The notes under the pieces were generated by a model. It did not search any database. It was not told the DNA's origin and worked only from the letters and a program-made list of their open reading frames with translations. Shown in pieces: positions 55,912 through 64,000 of a stretch of 64,000 nucleotides of DNA. Every line of letters begins with the position of its first letter. The first letter of the stretch is position 1. The position numbers and the translations under genes were made by a program. The stretch comes from Jatrophihabitans telluris (GTDB lineage: Bacteria > Actinomycetota > Actinomycetes > Mycobacteriales > Jatrophihabitantaceae). The stretch spans positions 1,984,001 through 2,048,000 of the forward strand of contig NZ_CP097332.1 in NCBI RefSeq assembly GCF_023516435.1. The letters are read 5' to 3'.

Positions 55912-56733
55912 TCAGATCCAGCTCACCTTGTCGTGCAGTAGCGCGTATCCGATGAAACTGGCGACGTCGATGATGCTGTGGGCGATCACCAGGGGGAGTA
56001 CCCGCCGGGTCCTGGTGAAGAAGTAGCCGAAGATCGCGCCCATCACGAAATTGCCGACGAAGGCGCCCGCGCCCTGGTACGTGTGGTAGCTGCCTCGGAT
56101 CACCGCGCTGAGCAATATTGCCTGCCAAGCGGGCCAGCCACGCTGGCGCAACCTGGTCAACAGGAAGCCGACCATGATGATTTCTTCGTAGAACCCGTTC
56201 TGGATTCCGGACAGGACCAGCACCGGGTAGCGGTACCAGGTGTCGGCCAGGCCGGAGGCGACGATCTCGGCGTTGATGCCCAGCTGTCTGGCCAGATAGA
56301 CCAAACCGATTCCGGGAAGACCGATGAGGGCGGCCAAACCGGCCCCACTCAACGCATCCCAGCGGGCGCGGAGCCGGTCGAAGCCGATACCGAAACCGGA
56401 ACCGCCCGGTGATCGGCTCAGCAGATAGAGCGCGAACAGCGCCGGGACTACGCCGGAGAGGATTCCCACCAGCTGGTAGGACAGATCCACCCACTCTCGC
56501 GGGTTCTGCGCGTTGTTCAGGGTCGCCACGGCGTGGCGGAAACCGCCGCTGCGCGTCTGGATGTCAGCGAAGTTGATGAGCGAGTTCAGGGCCGAGATGC
56601 CCAGGGAGACCCCGAGGACGAGCAGGATCTCCAGCCCGTGGTGCCGACGCGATTTCTCCGGGGAGGTCTCAGGCGAGATGTTCCCGGAGGACTCCGGCGA
56701 GCTTTCAGGCGACGACGGTGCGGGAGCGCTCAC
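55912..56733 (-). CDS. CPBP family intramembrane metalloprotease
   Basis: A 273-aa membrane protein with a Ser/Pro/Glu-rich cytosolic N-terminus (SSPESSPESSGNISPETS) and about eight helices. The CAAX/CPBP motifs are present: the glutamate pair YEEIIMVGFLL, RGSYHTYQG with a histidine, and AHSIIDV. The usual arginine after EE is displaced, so activity is probable rather than certain. GTG directly follows the DUF4395 stop. Processing of a peptide or prenyl protein is inferred. Confidence 0.85.
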   Translation of the reverse strand: MSAPAPSSPESSPESSGNISPETSPEKSRRHHGLEILLVLGVSLGISALNSLINFADIQTRSGGFRHAVATLNNAQNPREWVDLSYQLVGILSGVVPALFALYLLSRSPGGSGFGIGFDRLRARWDALSGAGLAALIGLPGIGLVYLARQLGINAEIVASGLADTWYRYPVLVLSGIQNGFYEEIIMVGFLLTRLRQRGWPAWQAILLSAVIRGSYHTYQGAGAFVGNFVMGAIFGYFFTRTRRVLPLVIAHSIIDVASFIGYALLHDKVSWI

Positions 56734-57225
56734 TCATGCAGTCTGCCGGTACCTCAGGGAGATGTCGTTGCAGGCCTGGCAGGTGTCGGCCGGAATCACA
56801 CCGGCTCTCATCAGATACCCGAACGCGACGCAGCCCAGGCACAGGCCGCCGATCGATTCGAGGGCGGCCGCGACGATGATCAGCGCCAGGAAAAGACTGG
56901 CGATCAGGGCCGAGCCGAAGGCGAACCAGGCCAGGGCCGCACCACCGGTGACCACGAGGCCGATGGTCTGGGCGAACCGCTTCGGCGGTCCGGGCACGAG
57001 CTTGGGGTGTCCCAGCCGCGGCGCGATCACCCTGGTGGCCAGTTGTCCGAGGGGGCTCAAGGTCGGCCCGGACAGGACCCGCAACGCGAACCCGGCCGCC
57101 AGCAACGCGGTGAGCCAGAGCCACTGGCCCGCCACCGCGACGACGGCGATGAGCAGGACACCCGCGGCGACCGAGCGGGCCGCCTTCTCGTTCACCGGAT
57201 TGGGGAAGCCGATCACTGAGGACAT
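56734..57225 (-). CDS. DUF4395 family membrane protein
   Basis: A 163-aa membrane protein with four hydrophobic segments and the DUF4395 start FPNPVNEKAARSVAAGV. Cysteine motifs near the end (GGLCLGCVAFG and DTCQACND) resemble thiol or metal sites found in this family, often linked with thiosulfate sulfurtransferases or thioredoxins. ATG 57225. It adjoins the CAAX protease gene with no gap, so they are co-transcribed. Function unknown. Confidence 0.87.
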   Translation of the reverse strand: MSSVIGFPNPVNEKAARSVAAGVLLIAVVAVAGQWLWLTALLAAGFALRVLSGPTLSPLGQLATRVIAPRLGHPKLVPGPPKRFAQTIGLVVTGGAALAWFAFGSALIASLFLALIIVAAALESIGGLCLGCVAFGYLMRAGVIPADTCQACNDISLRYRQTA

Positions 57226-57297
57226 GACCGCTACAACCCGCCCGGGTCGGACCGTATTCCTAGTGTTCCGGCAGGGTTGGTTAGTAAGTTGGCGCCC

Positions 57298-57939
57298 TCA
57301 ACGGGACGGGACCGACCATTCGGCCTGGTTGGCGGCTTCGGCACCGATCGTGGTGTCCGGACCATGCCCGGTGTGCACGACGGTTTCGGAGGGCAGTGTG
57401 AGAACCCGCTCACGTAGCGAATCGACGATGACGTCGAAGGACGAGAACGAGCGACCGGTCGCGCCGGGACCGCCCCGGAACAATGTGTCGCCACTGAACA
57501 GGGCCCCGAGCGAAGGTACGTAGAAGCAGACCGCGCCCGGAGCGTGCCCGGGGGTGTGGATGACCTGCAGCGACTGGCCGGCGACGCCGATCGTTTCGCC
57601 GTCGGCCAGCGGCTGGTAGTCGAAGTCCGGATAGCTCTGGCGCCACAGCACATCGTCGTCCGGGTGCAGGCGAACGGGTGCTGAGAACCGTTCGGCCAGT
57701 TCGCGGGCCGCTCCGACATGATCGTCATGAGCGTGCGTGCACAGGACGGCGAGCACGGCACGCTCTCCGATCACACCGGCGATCGCGTCGGCGTCGTGAG
57801 GTGCGTCGACGACCACGCACTCGGACTCGTCACCCACGACCCAGACGTTGTTGTCTACGTCCCAGCTGCCGCCGTCGAGGGTGAAGGTGCCCGACGTGAC
57901 GCCGTGGTCCACCCTCAGTGGCCCAGGGCCGCTCGTCAC
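57298..57939 (-). CDS. MBL-fold hydrolase linked to MscR
   Basis: A 213-aa metallo-beta-lactamase-fold hydrolase of the glyoxalase II type. The metal motif THAHDDH (H69, H71, D73, H74), [12 protein letters not shown] and [11 protein letters not shown] are intact. GTG 57939 overlaps the mscR stop by 4 bp (GTGA). Given this coupling, it probably hydrolyses the S-formyl-mycothiol made by MscR, or a related thioester; that is inference. The same pair occurs in mycobacteria (from memory Rv2259-Rv2260). Confidence 0.9.
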   Translation of the reverse strand: MTSGPGPLRVDHGVTSGTFTLDGGSWDVDNNVWVVGDESECVVVDAPHDADAIAGVIGERAVLAVLCTHAHDDHVGAARELAERFSAPVRLHPDDDVLWRQSYPDFDYQPLADGETIGVAGQSLQVIHTPGHAPGAVCFYVPSLGALFSGDTLFRGGPGATGRSFSSFDVIVDSLRERVLTLPSETVVHTGHGPDTTIGAEAANQAEWSVPSR

Positions 57940-59030
57940 AGGACGACCACCGAACGCAGCACATCGCCATGGTGCATCTTGGTGAATGCGGCCTCGATGT
58001 CGGACAGCCCGATGGTCTCGCTCACGAACCGGTCGAGTGGCAGCCGGCCCTGCAGGAACAGCTCGATCAGGACGGGGAAGTCCCGACCGGGCAGGCAGTC
58101 GCCGTACCACGAGGACTTCAGCGCACCACCACGGCCGAAGACATCGATGAGCGGAAGTTCCAGCGTCAGCTCGGGTGTGGGCACGCCGACCAGGACCACG
58201 GTCCCAGCCAGGTCCCGGCCGTAGAAGGCCTGCCGGTACGTTTCCGGCCGGCCGACGGCGTCGACGACGACGTCGGCACCGAACCCGCCGGTCAGTTCTT
58301 GGATGGCAGCGACCACGGCGTCGGTGTCCAGGCCGGTGGAGTTGATCGTGTGCGTCGCGCCGAGCTCGCGGGCATCGGCCAGCTTGCGGTCGTCGAGATC
58401 GATGCCGATGATCCGTCCCGCTCCGGCCAGGCGCGCACCGGCGATCGCCGCCGAGCCGACCCCGCCGCAGCCGATGACCGCGATCGAGTCACCCCGGCCC
58501 ACTGCTCCCGTGTTGATGGCGGCCCCGATCCCAGCCATCACGCCACAGCCGAGCAGTCCGGCCACCGTCGCCGGAGCGGCCGGATCCACCTTGGTGCACT
58601 GTCCGGCCGCGACGAGAGTCTTCTCGGCGAAGGCGCCGATGCCCAGCGCCGGCGAGAGTTCCGTGCCGTCGGTCAGGGTCATCTTCTGACGCGCGTTGTG
58701 GGTGTTGAAGCAGTACCAGGGACGGCCTCGTCGGCACGCTCGGCACTGCCCGCACACCGCACGCCAGTTGAGGATGACGAAGTCACCCGGCGCGAGATCG
58801 GACACGCCCTCACCAACGGACTCGACCACCCCGGCGGCCTCGTGTCCCAGCAGGAAGGGGAACTCGTCGTTGATGCCGCCCTCGCGGTAGTGCAGGTCGG
58901 TGTGGCACACCCCGCAGGCCTGGACCTTGACCACGGCCTCCCCGGGGCCGGGATCGGGGACGACGATGTCGACGAGTTCGACGGGCTGGGAGACGGAACG
59001 GGCGATGACGCCTTTGACCACGGATGCCAT
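57936..59030 (-). CDS. mscR: S-(hydroxymethyl)mycothiol dehydrogenase
   Basis: A 364-aa zinc-dependent class III alcohol dehydrogenase oxidising the mycothiol-formaldehyde adduct; it may also reduce S-nitrosomycothiol. [16 protein letters not shown] with C42, GHEAAG, the structural zinc cysteines in [15 protein letters not shown], and the NAD fold [15 protein letters not shown] are present and match MscR closely. ATG 59030 has AAGGA at good spacing; ATG 59039 is possible. It starts 19 bp after gltA, so it may share that transcript. Confidence 0.95.
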   Translation of the reverse strand: MASVVKGVIARSVSQPVELVDIVVPDPGPGEAVVKVQACGVCHTDLHYREGGINDEFPFLLGHEAAGVVESVGEGVSDLAPGDFVILNWRAVCGQCRACRRGRPWYCFNTHNARQKMTLTDGTELSPALGIGAFAEKTLVAAGQCTKVDPAAPATVAGLLGCGVMAGIGAAINTGAVGRGDSIAVIGCGGVGSAAIAGARLAGAGRIIGIDLDDRKLADARELGATHTINSTGLDTDAVVAAIQELTGGFGADVVVDAVGRPETYRQAFYGRDLAGTVVLVGVPTPELTLELPLIDVFGRGGALKSSWYGDCLPGRDFPVLIELFLQGRLPLDRFVSETIGLSDIEAAFTKMHHGDVLRSVVVL

Positions 59031-59049
59031 GCTCAGCATCCTTGCAGAG

Positions 59050-60357
<1,308 letters not shown>

Positions 60358-60434
60358 CTCAACTCCCAACTTCGGTGTGTGTCTCGACCCTACTGTGCCC
60401 AGCGCGGCGAGCGATCGCACGAAAACGTGAGCAA

Positions 60435-60440
60435 TACGAT
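60435..60440 (+). promoter_or_regulatory. -10 box of leaderless PAP2-DAGK gene
   Basis: TACGAT ends 6 nt before ATG 60447, predicting leaderless transcription. The gltA promoter faces the other way in the same 89-bp interval. Confidence 0.5.
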
Positions 60441-60446
60441 CCCGCC

Positions 60447-61961
60447 ATGACCCGAACTCGGCGCATCGCCAAACCCGTGGAGCCGACGTTCGTACCGTGG
60501 TCGGCCCGGCGGCGGCTCAGGGGCGTGGACCGATGGGACGAGGACCTGTTCCGTCGGCTGGCCGACTCCCGGGTTCCCGCGCTCGATGCCACTCTGCCCC
60601 GGCTGACGAACGCGGCCGACCACTCCCTGCTGTGGGTCGGCCTGACCCTCGCGGCCAAGCTCATGGGCCGACGTCAGTGGACCCGCGCCGGTCTGCGCGG
60701 GTTGGGGTCGGTGGCCGTGGCCAGCCTGCTCGCCAACCAGGTCGCCAAGCGGGTGCTGCCCCGCCGGCGCCCGGACGCCGGGACCTTGCCGGTGGGGCGC
60801 CGCGCTCACCGGCTTCCGATCTCGCCGTCCTTCCCTTCCGGCCATTCGGCCTCCGCGGCGGCCTTCGCCGTCGGGGCCGGTCTCGAGTCGCGCAGCGCGG
60901 GTGCGGTCGCGGCGACGCTGGCGGCGGGAGTGTGTGTCTCGCGGGTGTATTCCGGTGCGCACTACCCGTCCGACGTTCTGGCCGGCGCCGCGCTCGGAGT
61001 CGCGAGTGCGGCAGCGTTGGCCAGGGTCGTCCCGGTGGTGGGACCGGAGGTCCAACGCCAGGAGCAGCACGGTCGCGCTGACGAGTCACCGCGGCCGACC
61101 GGCCACGGTGTGGTGGCCGTGATCAACCCGAAGTCCGGCTCCGGCCGGGGGGCGGAGTTGATCGAGCTGCTTCGTCGCGAACTGCCCGACGCCGAGGTCG
61201 TCGAACTGGAGGACGGATCGGACTTGATCGCGCAGCTGCGTCGGGTCGCCCCGCGCGCCCGGGTCCTTGCCGTCGGTGGGGGCGACGGGACGATGACCGC
61301 GGGCGCGACCGTGGCCGTGGAGTCGGGGCTGCCGCTGCTGGCGCTCACCGGCGGCACGTTCAACCACTTCACGACCGACGTCGGCATCGAGGACCCGATG
61401 CGCGCGATCGAGGCGGTGCGCTCCGGTCACACCATCGCCGTCGACGTGGGTACGGTCAACGGCCAGCTGTTCGTCAACACCTCCAGCATCGGCAGTTACC
61501 CAGCGTTCGTGGCCACCCGGGAAGGGCTCGAACACCGCTTGGGCAAGCCGCTGGCTGCGGCGGTCTCCGTCGTGCGCACGCTCGCCAGGGAGGTCCCGAT
61601 GACGCTGCTCGTCGACGGTCGCCGGCACTCCTCGGCGCTGGTGTTCGTCGGTAACGGCGGTTACCAGCCGACCGGCTTCGCGCCTTCCTGGCGGCCCCGG
61701 TTGGACGACGGCCTGCTCGACCTGCGGTTGCTCGATGTGGGGCGGCGGTGGGCCGCGCTGCGGATCGCGATGTCGCTGCTGACCGGGCGTCTGGAGCGCA
61801 GCCCGCTGTACATCGAGCAACGGGTCGCCTCGACCGAGATAGTGATAGTCGAGGGATCAACTCTGCTGGCCCGCGACGGCGAGGTGTCCGAGGACGAATC
61901 GCGGATCCGTTACGGCGTCATGCCGGGAGCGCTGCGGGTGTTCTGCCCGCCCGCGGACTGA
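60447..61961 (+). CDS. PAP2 phosphatase - diacylglycerol kinase fusion
   Basis: A 504-aa fusion. Residues about 40-200 are a PAP2-type lipid phosphatase with KRVLPRRRP, SPSFPSGHSASAAAF and SRVYSGAHYPSDV, the three phosphatase motifs. Residues about 225-504 are a DAGK/sphingosine-kinase-fold catalytic domain with VINPKSGSGRG, VGGGDGTMT and GGTFNHF. It could cycle lipids between phosphorylated and free forms or act on undecaprenyl or glycolipid phosphates. Such fusions occur in Actinobacteria, but the substrate is unknown. Confidence 0.9.
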   Translation: MTRTRRIAKPVEPTFVPWSARRRLRGVDRWDEDLFRRLADSRVPALDATLPRLTNAADHSLLWVGLTLAAKLMGRRQWTRAGLRGLGSVAVASLLANQVAKRVLPRRRPDAGTLPVGRRAHRLPISPSFPSGHSASAAAFAVGAGLESRSAGAVAATLAAGVCVSRVYSGAHYPSDVLAGAALGVASAAALARVVPVVGPEVQRQEQHGRADESPRPTGHGVVAVINPKSGSGRGAELIELLRRELPDAEVVELEDGSDLIAQLRRVAPRARVLAVGGGDGTMTAGATVAVESGLPLLALTGGTFNHFTTDVGIEDPMRAIEAVRSGHTIAVDVGTVNGQLFVNTSSIGSYPAFVATREGLEHRLGKPLAAAVSVVRTLAREVPMTLLVDGRRHSSALVFVGNGGYQPTGFAPSWRPRLDDGLLDLRLLDVGRRWAALRIAMSLLTGRLERSPLYIEQRVASTEIVIVEGSTLLARDGEVSEDESRIRYGVMPGALRVFCPPAD

Positions 61962-62020
61962 CCGCGGTCTGCCGCTGCCCCCGCTGGCGTCTGCTCCGGC
62001 TGTGATGATCTAGTAGAGCC

Positions 62021-62479
62021 ATGAGCGACAACGACGACTCCGTGTTCGGCGACTCCGTCTACGAGGGTGGCGTCGAGGACGCCGAGGATTTCGACCCGAT
62101 CGAGAATCTCACCGGCGACGACCCGGACGAGAACGAGGAAACCTCCTACTCGCCACCGGACCACCGGCCCTCCAACACCAGGTACGGAACGACCGAGCTC
62201 GAACAGTCCGAGGGTGAATCGCTCGACCAGCGGTTGGCCGAGGAGGAACCCGACATCGACCCGGACGCCGAGACGGATGAGGAGTTCTCCAGTCCCGATC
62301 CCCGAGCCGGCCGGCTGGTCGCCCCGGACGAAGGCGCCCACTCCGACGAGGAGAAGGACGAGATCGCGTTCGACGCCGGCCCGGCCGGCTACGCCGCCAG
62401 CGCTGAGGAGGCCGCGGTACACGTCATCAGCGACGACGAGTACGACGACACCATCGAGTCCGACTCCGTCGACGACTGA
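62021..62479 (+). CDS. DUF5709 acidic protein
   Basis: A 152-aa strongly acidic, probably disordered protein (about one third D and E), starting SDNDDSVFGDSVYEGG. It has the DUF5709 wording LDQRLAEEEPD and RAGRLVAPDEGA and ends SAEEAAVHVISDDEYDD. The family is actinobacterial and uncharacterised. ATG 62021. It ends 1 bp before the convergent DUF3037 stop. Confidence 0.88.
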   Translation: MSDNDDSVFGDSVYEGGVEDAEDFDPIENLTGDDPDENEETSYSPPDHRPSNTRYGTTELEQSEGESLDQRLAEEEPDIDPDAETDEEFSSPDPRAGRLVAPDEGAHSDEEKDEIAFDAGPAGYAASAEEAAVHVISDDEYDDTIESDSVDD

Positions 62480-62480
62480 C

Positions 62481-62900
62481 TCAACGGACGAGGACCTCGA
62501 GCAACCGTTCCAACTGGCGCGCCGGGTCCGAGGTCAGGCCGCCGTGGATCGGGCCCGGCTGCACCACGGTGCTCTTAGGGGCAGCCAGCCATCCGAAGCG
62601 CTGCCCGAGCGCCACCAGCCCGGTGGTGGCCAACGGCGAGCTGCCGCAGCACAACGCCTCGATCCCCGCGAGGGAATCCGCGACCGAGGTGAGATCGACG
62701 TCCTCGGCCAAGGCCCGCACGCGTTCGGGCACGACATGACTGGCCGAACAGAGAAAATCCGTCGACTGGCAGTACAGCACGACGCCGATGTTGACGAACT
62801 CCTCGCGGTCGACCCGCGGAACACACCGCAGCACGACGTACTGGTAGCCGTGACTGGTCTCGGTCGATGCGTCGGCACGGCCCGACGACGGCTGGCTCAT
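62481..62900 (-). CDS. DUF3037 family protein
   Basis: A 139-aa protein with the DUF3037 core YQYVVLRCVPRVDREEFVNI and GVVLYCQ (about 18-45). It has no membrane segment. It is translationally coupled to the HipA-like kinase: its ATG at 62900 overlaps the kinase stop (ATGA). The pairing is found in many bacteria, from memory, with no defined function; it may be the kinase's partner or substrate. Confidence 0.9.
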   Translation of the reverse strand: MSQPSSGRADASTETSHGYQYVVLRCVPRVDREEFVNIGVVLYCQSTDFLCSASHVVPERVRALAEDVDLTSVADSLAGIEALCCGSSPLATTGLVALGQRFGWLAAPKSTVVQPGPIHGGLTSDPARQLERLLEVLVR

Positions 62901-63667
62901 GCCGCACTCAGGCGGGGCAGCCACGGGCGATCGCCCAGAACGCGTGCGGACAGGTACTCGACGTAGGCCCTTCGAATTCCGGCGACGTCCTCGATACCGG
63001 GTACCGGTTCGAGCCATTCGTCGGGCACCTGCTCCAGGACGTCGATCAGCATGGCCTCGTCCACCCTCGGCGCGAGCTCGGCGTCCACGTCACGGAGGCG
63101 GCCGGTGTGAGCGGCCATGATGTGGTCGGCGGCGTCATAGGGCTGTGCGGCGAACCGCTGCGGGTCGCCGACCCCCCGACTCCACCCGTGGTGGAAGTAC
63201 AGGGCGGCTCCGTGGTCGATGAGCCACAGCCGCTTGTGCCAGAGCAGCACGTTCGGGTTTCGCCAGCTGCGGTCGACGTTTGCGGTGAAGGCATCCAGCC
63301 ACAGCACCCGCGCGGCCTCGTCGAAGTCGACGACACTGTTCGGGTCCCAGCCGAAGGACCCGGGCAGGAAGTCGACGCCGAGGTTGAGGCCGACGCTGGC
63401 GGTCAGCAGGTCCTGCACTTCCTCGTCGGCCTCGTACTTGGCAATGGCCGCGTCGAGTTCCACCGCCGCCAGGGCCGGTACCCGCAACCCGAGCCGGCGG
63501 GCGAGCTCAGCCACCACCACCTCGGCGACGAGCACCTTCAACCCCTGGCCGGCGCCTCGGAACTTCAGCACGTAGGTGCCGAAATCGTCGGCTTCGACGA
63601 TCCCGGGCAACGAACCGCCTTCCCGAAGCGGGGTCACGTAGCGGGTGGCCACCACTCGGTCAATCAC
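62897..63667 (-). CDS. HipA-like kinase domain protein
   Basis: A 256-aa protein with a HipA-type kinase core and no HipA N-terminal subdomain. Seen are the ATP lysine in YVLKFRGAGQG, a conserved glutamate in AEVVVAELARRLG, the catalytic loop DAFTANVDRSWRNPNVL (D-x-N type), and the Mg motif LIDHGAALYF. No HipB-like antitoxin is nearby; instead DUF3037 follows with a 4-bp overlap. GTG 63667 is the first start after an in-frame stop. The target is unknown. Confidence 0.87.
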   Translation of the reverse strand: MIDRVVATRYVTPLREGGSLPGIVEADDFGTYVLKFRGAGQGLKVLVAEVVVAELARRLGLRVPALAAVELDAAIAKYEADEEVQDLLTASVGLNLGVDFLPGSFGWDPNSVVDFDEAARVLWLDAFTANVDRSWRNPNVLLWHKRLWLIDHGAALYFHHGWSRGVGDPQRFAAQPYDAADHIMAAHTGRLRDVDAELAPRVDEAMLIDVLEQVPDEWLEPVPGIEDVAGIRRAYVEYLSARVLGDRPWLPRLSAA

Positions 63668-63689
63668 TGTCGATCACGTCGACAGCGTA
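63660..63689 (-). promoter_or_regulatory. -10 box and leaderless mini-ORF overlapping the HipA-like gene start
   Basis: On the minus strand TACGCT (63689-63684) is 6 nt before GTG 63677, which reads VIDSD then stop (63662-63660) out of frame with the real start GTG 63667. The two GTG regions are an imperfect 10-bp duplication (GTGATCGACA, GTGATTGACC). Reinitiation from a leader is possible. Confidence 0.35.
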
Positions 63690-63703
63690 CGGGGAATCGG
63701 TGC

Positions 63704-64000
63704 TCAGCCGCGGTGACGGCGCACGATCCACCAGACCAGCGCCAGGACCGGGATCGCGAGCGGGAGCAGTCGTTTGGCCAGCGCGGGACCGGCTGAGGCG
63801 AGCAGGTCGATCGGGGCCGGCTCGGCCGCGGAATTCCAGGGCGCTGTGGCTACCGGGGTCCTCGCAGGTGGGACCGCCGCCGGCTCCGTCGACGTGGCGG
63901 AGCTCTGCGGTTCCGTCGACGTCGCACCGGGCACCGGCTGTTCGGCGCCACCGTCGGAGGCCGGTCCCGATCCCAGCTTGTCGGCGAGGCAGTCGGCGAA
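63704..64000 (-). CDS. C-terminal part of a membrane-anchored surface protein (5' truncated by window)
   Basis: At least 98 C-terminal residues of a protein entering from the window edge. A short folded remnant (FADCLADKLGSGPASD) leads to a Thr/Ser/Pro/Ala-rich stalk (TSTEPQSSATSTEPAAV), a membrane helix (LLPLAIPVLALVWWIV) and a basic tail (RRHRG). This is a C-terminal anchor with the bulk outside. No LPxTG motif is seen. The identity of the main domain cannot be judged from this fragment. Confidence 0.75.
   Translation of the reverse strand, partial: FADCLADKLGSGPASDGGAEQPVPGATSTEPQSSATSTEPAAVPPARTPVATAPWNSAAEPAPIDLLASAGPALAKRLLPLAIPVLALVWWIVRRHRG

Overview
The window is a GC-rich actinobacterial chromosome segment carrying mostly core genes. 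Diagnostic actinobacterial features are RbpA, mycothiol-dependent formaldehyde detoxification (MscR), OpcA next to G6PDH, a DUF3097 gene, an Eis-type acetyltransferase, a [2Fe-2S]-type ferrochelatase with cysteines near its C-terminus, and many leaderless genes in which a TANNNT-like -10 box lies 6-8 nt before an ATG or GTG. The gene order gap-pgk-tpiA-secG / pgl-opcA-zwf-tal-tkt / ctaB / ctaA-ABC / sufRBDCSUT / ABC-F / acnA / NlpC-P60 / moxR-DUF58-VWA / fabG-inhA-hemH follows, from memory, the Mycobacterium tuberculosis Rv1436-Rv1485 backbone. SufB has no intein, and a sugar ABC operon and other genes are interspersed. A non-mycobacterial member of Frankineae or a relative is my inference, not proven.

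Layout. 1-3177 (+): the end of gap, then pgk, tpiA, secG and rbpA. 3245-9996 (-): the pentose phosphate cluster tkt-tal-zwf-opcA-pgl, with a strong hairpin between tal and zwf. 10198-11145 (+): ctaB. 11196-12206 (-): an anchored exported protein of unknown function. 12339-15250 (+): an overlapping leaderless operon, ATP-grasp / DUF445 / LmeA-like. 15243-18946 (-): ABC ATPase / ABC permease / ctaA / LLM flavin oxidoreductase. 19080-19751 (-): a PlsC-type acyltransferase. 19860-27857 (+): sufR, then sufB-D-ferredoxin-C-S-U-T and a membrane acyltransferase. 27800-28744 (-): a neutral zinc metallopeptidase. 28910-33716 (+): ABC-F protein, small HTH protein, crotonase with an apparent CTG start, and an ABC exporter. 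33647-38492 (-): xylose-type sugar ABC transporter with a ROK regulator. 38843-41647 (-): acnA. 41930-47704 (+): NlpC/P60 hydrolase, moaA, and MoxR-DUF58-VWA. 47733-48689 (-): quinone oxidoreductase.

48751-52870 (+): fabG-inhA-hemH and three small genes. 52875-53630 (-) and 53721-54554 (+): a divergent pair of unknown function. 54551-60357 (-): gltA, mscR, MBL hydrolase, DUF4395, CAAX protease and eis. 60447-62479 (+): a PAP2-diacylglycerol kinase fusion and an acidic DUF5709 protein. 62481-64000 (-): DUF3037, a HipA-like kinase, and the end of an anchored surface protein.

The main themes are central carbon metabolism, heme a and heme synthesis, and Fe-S assembly under SufR control. The features most worth a second look are leaderless mini-ORFs placed before three regulatory or transport genes (ABC-F, ABC exporter, HipA-like kinase), the non-canonical crotonase start, a candidate SufR operator overlapping the sufR promoter and start, and the uncharacterised HipA-like kinase/DUF3037 pair. 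I saw no CRISPR array, insertion sequence, rRNA or tRNA.
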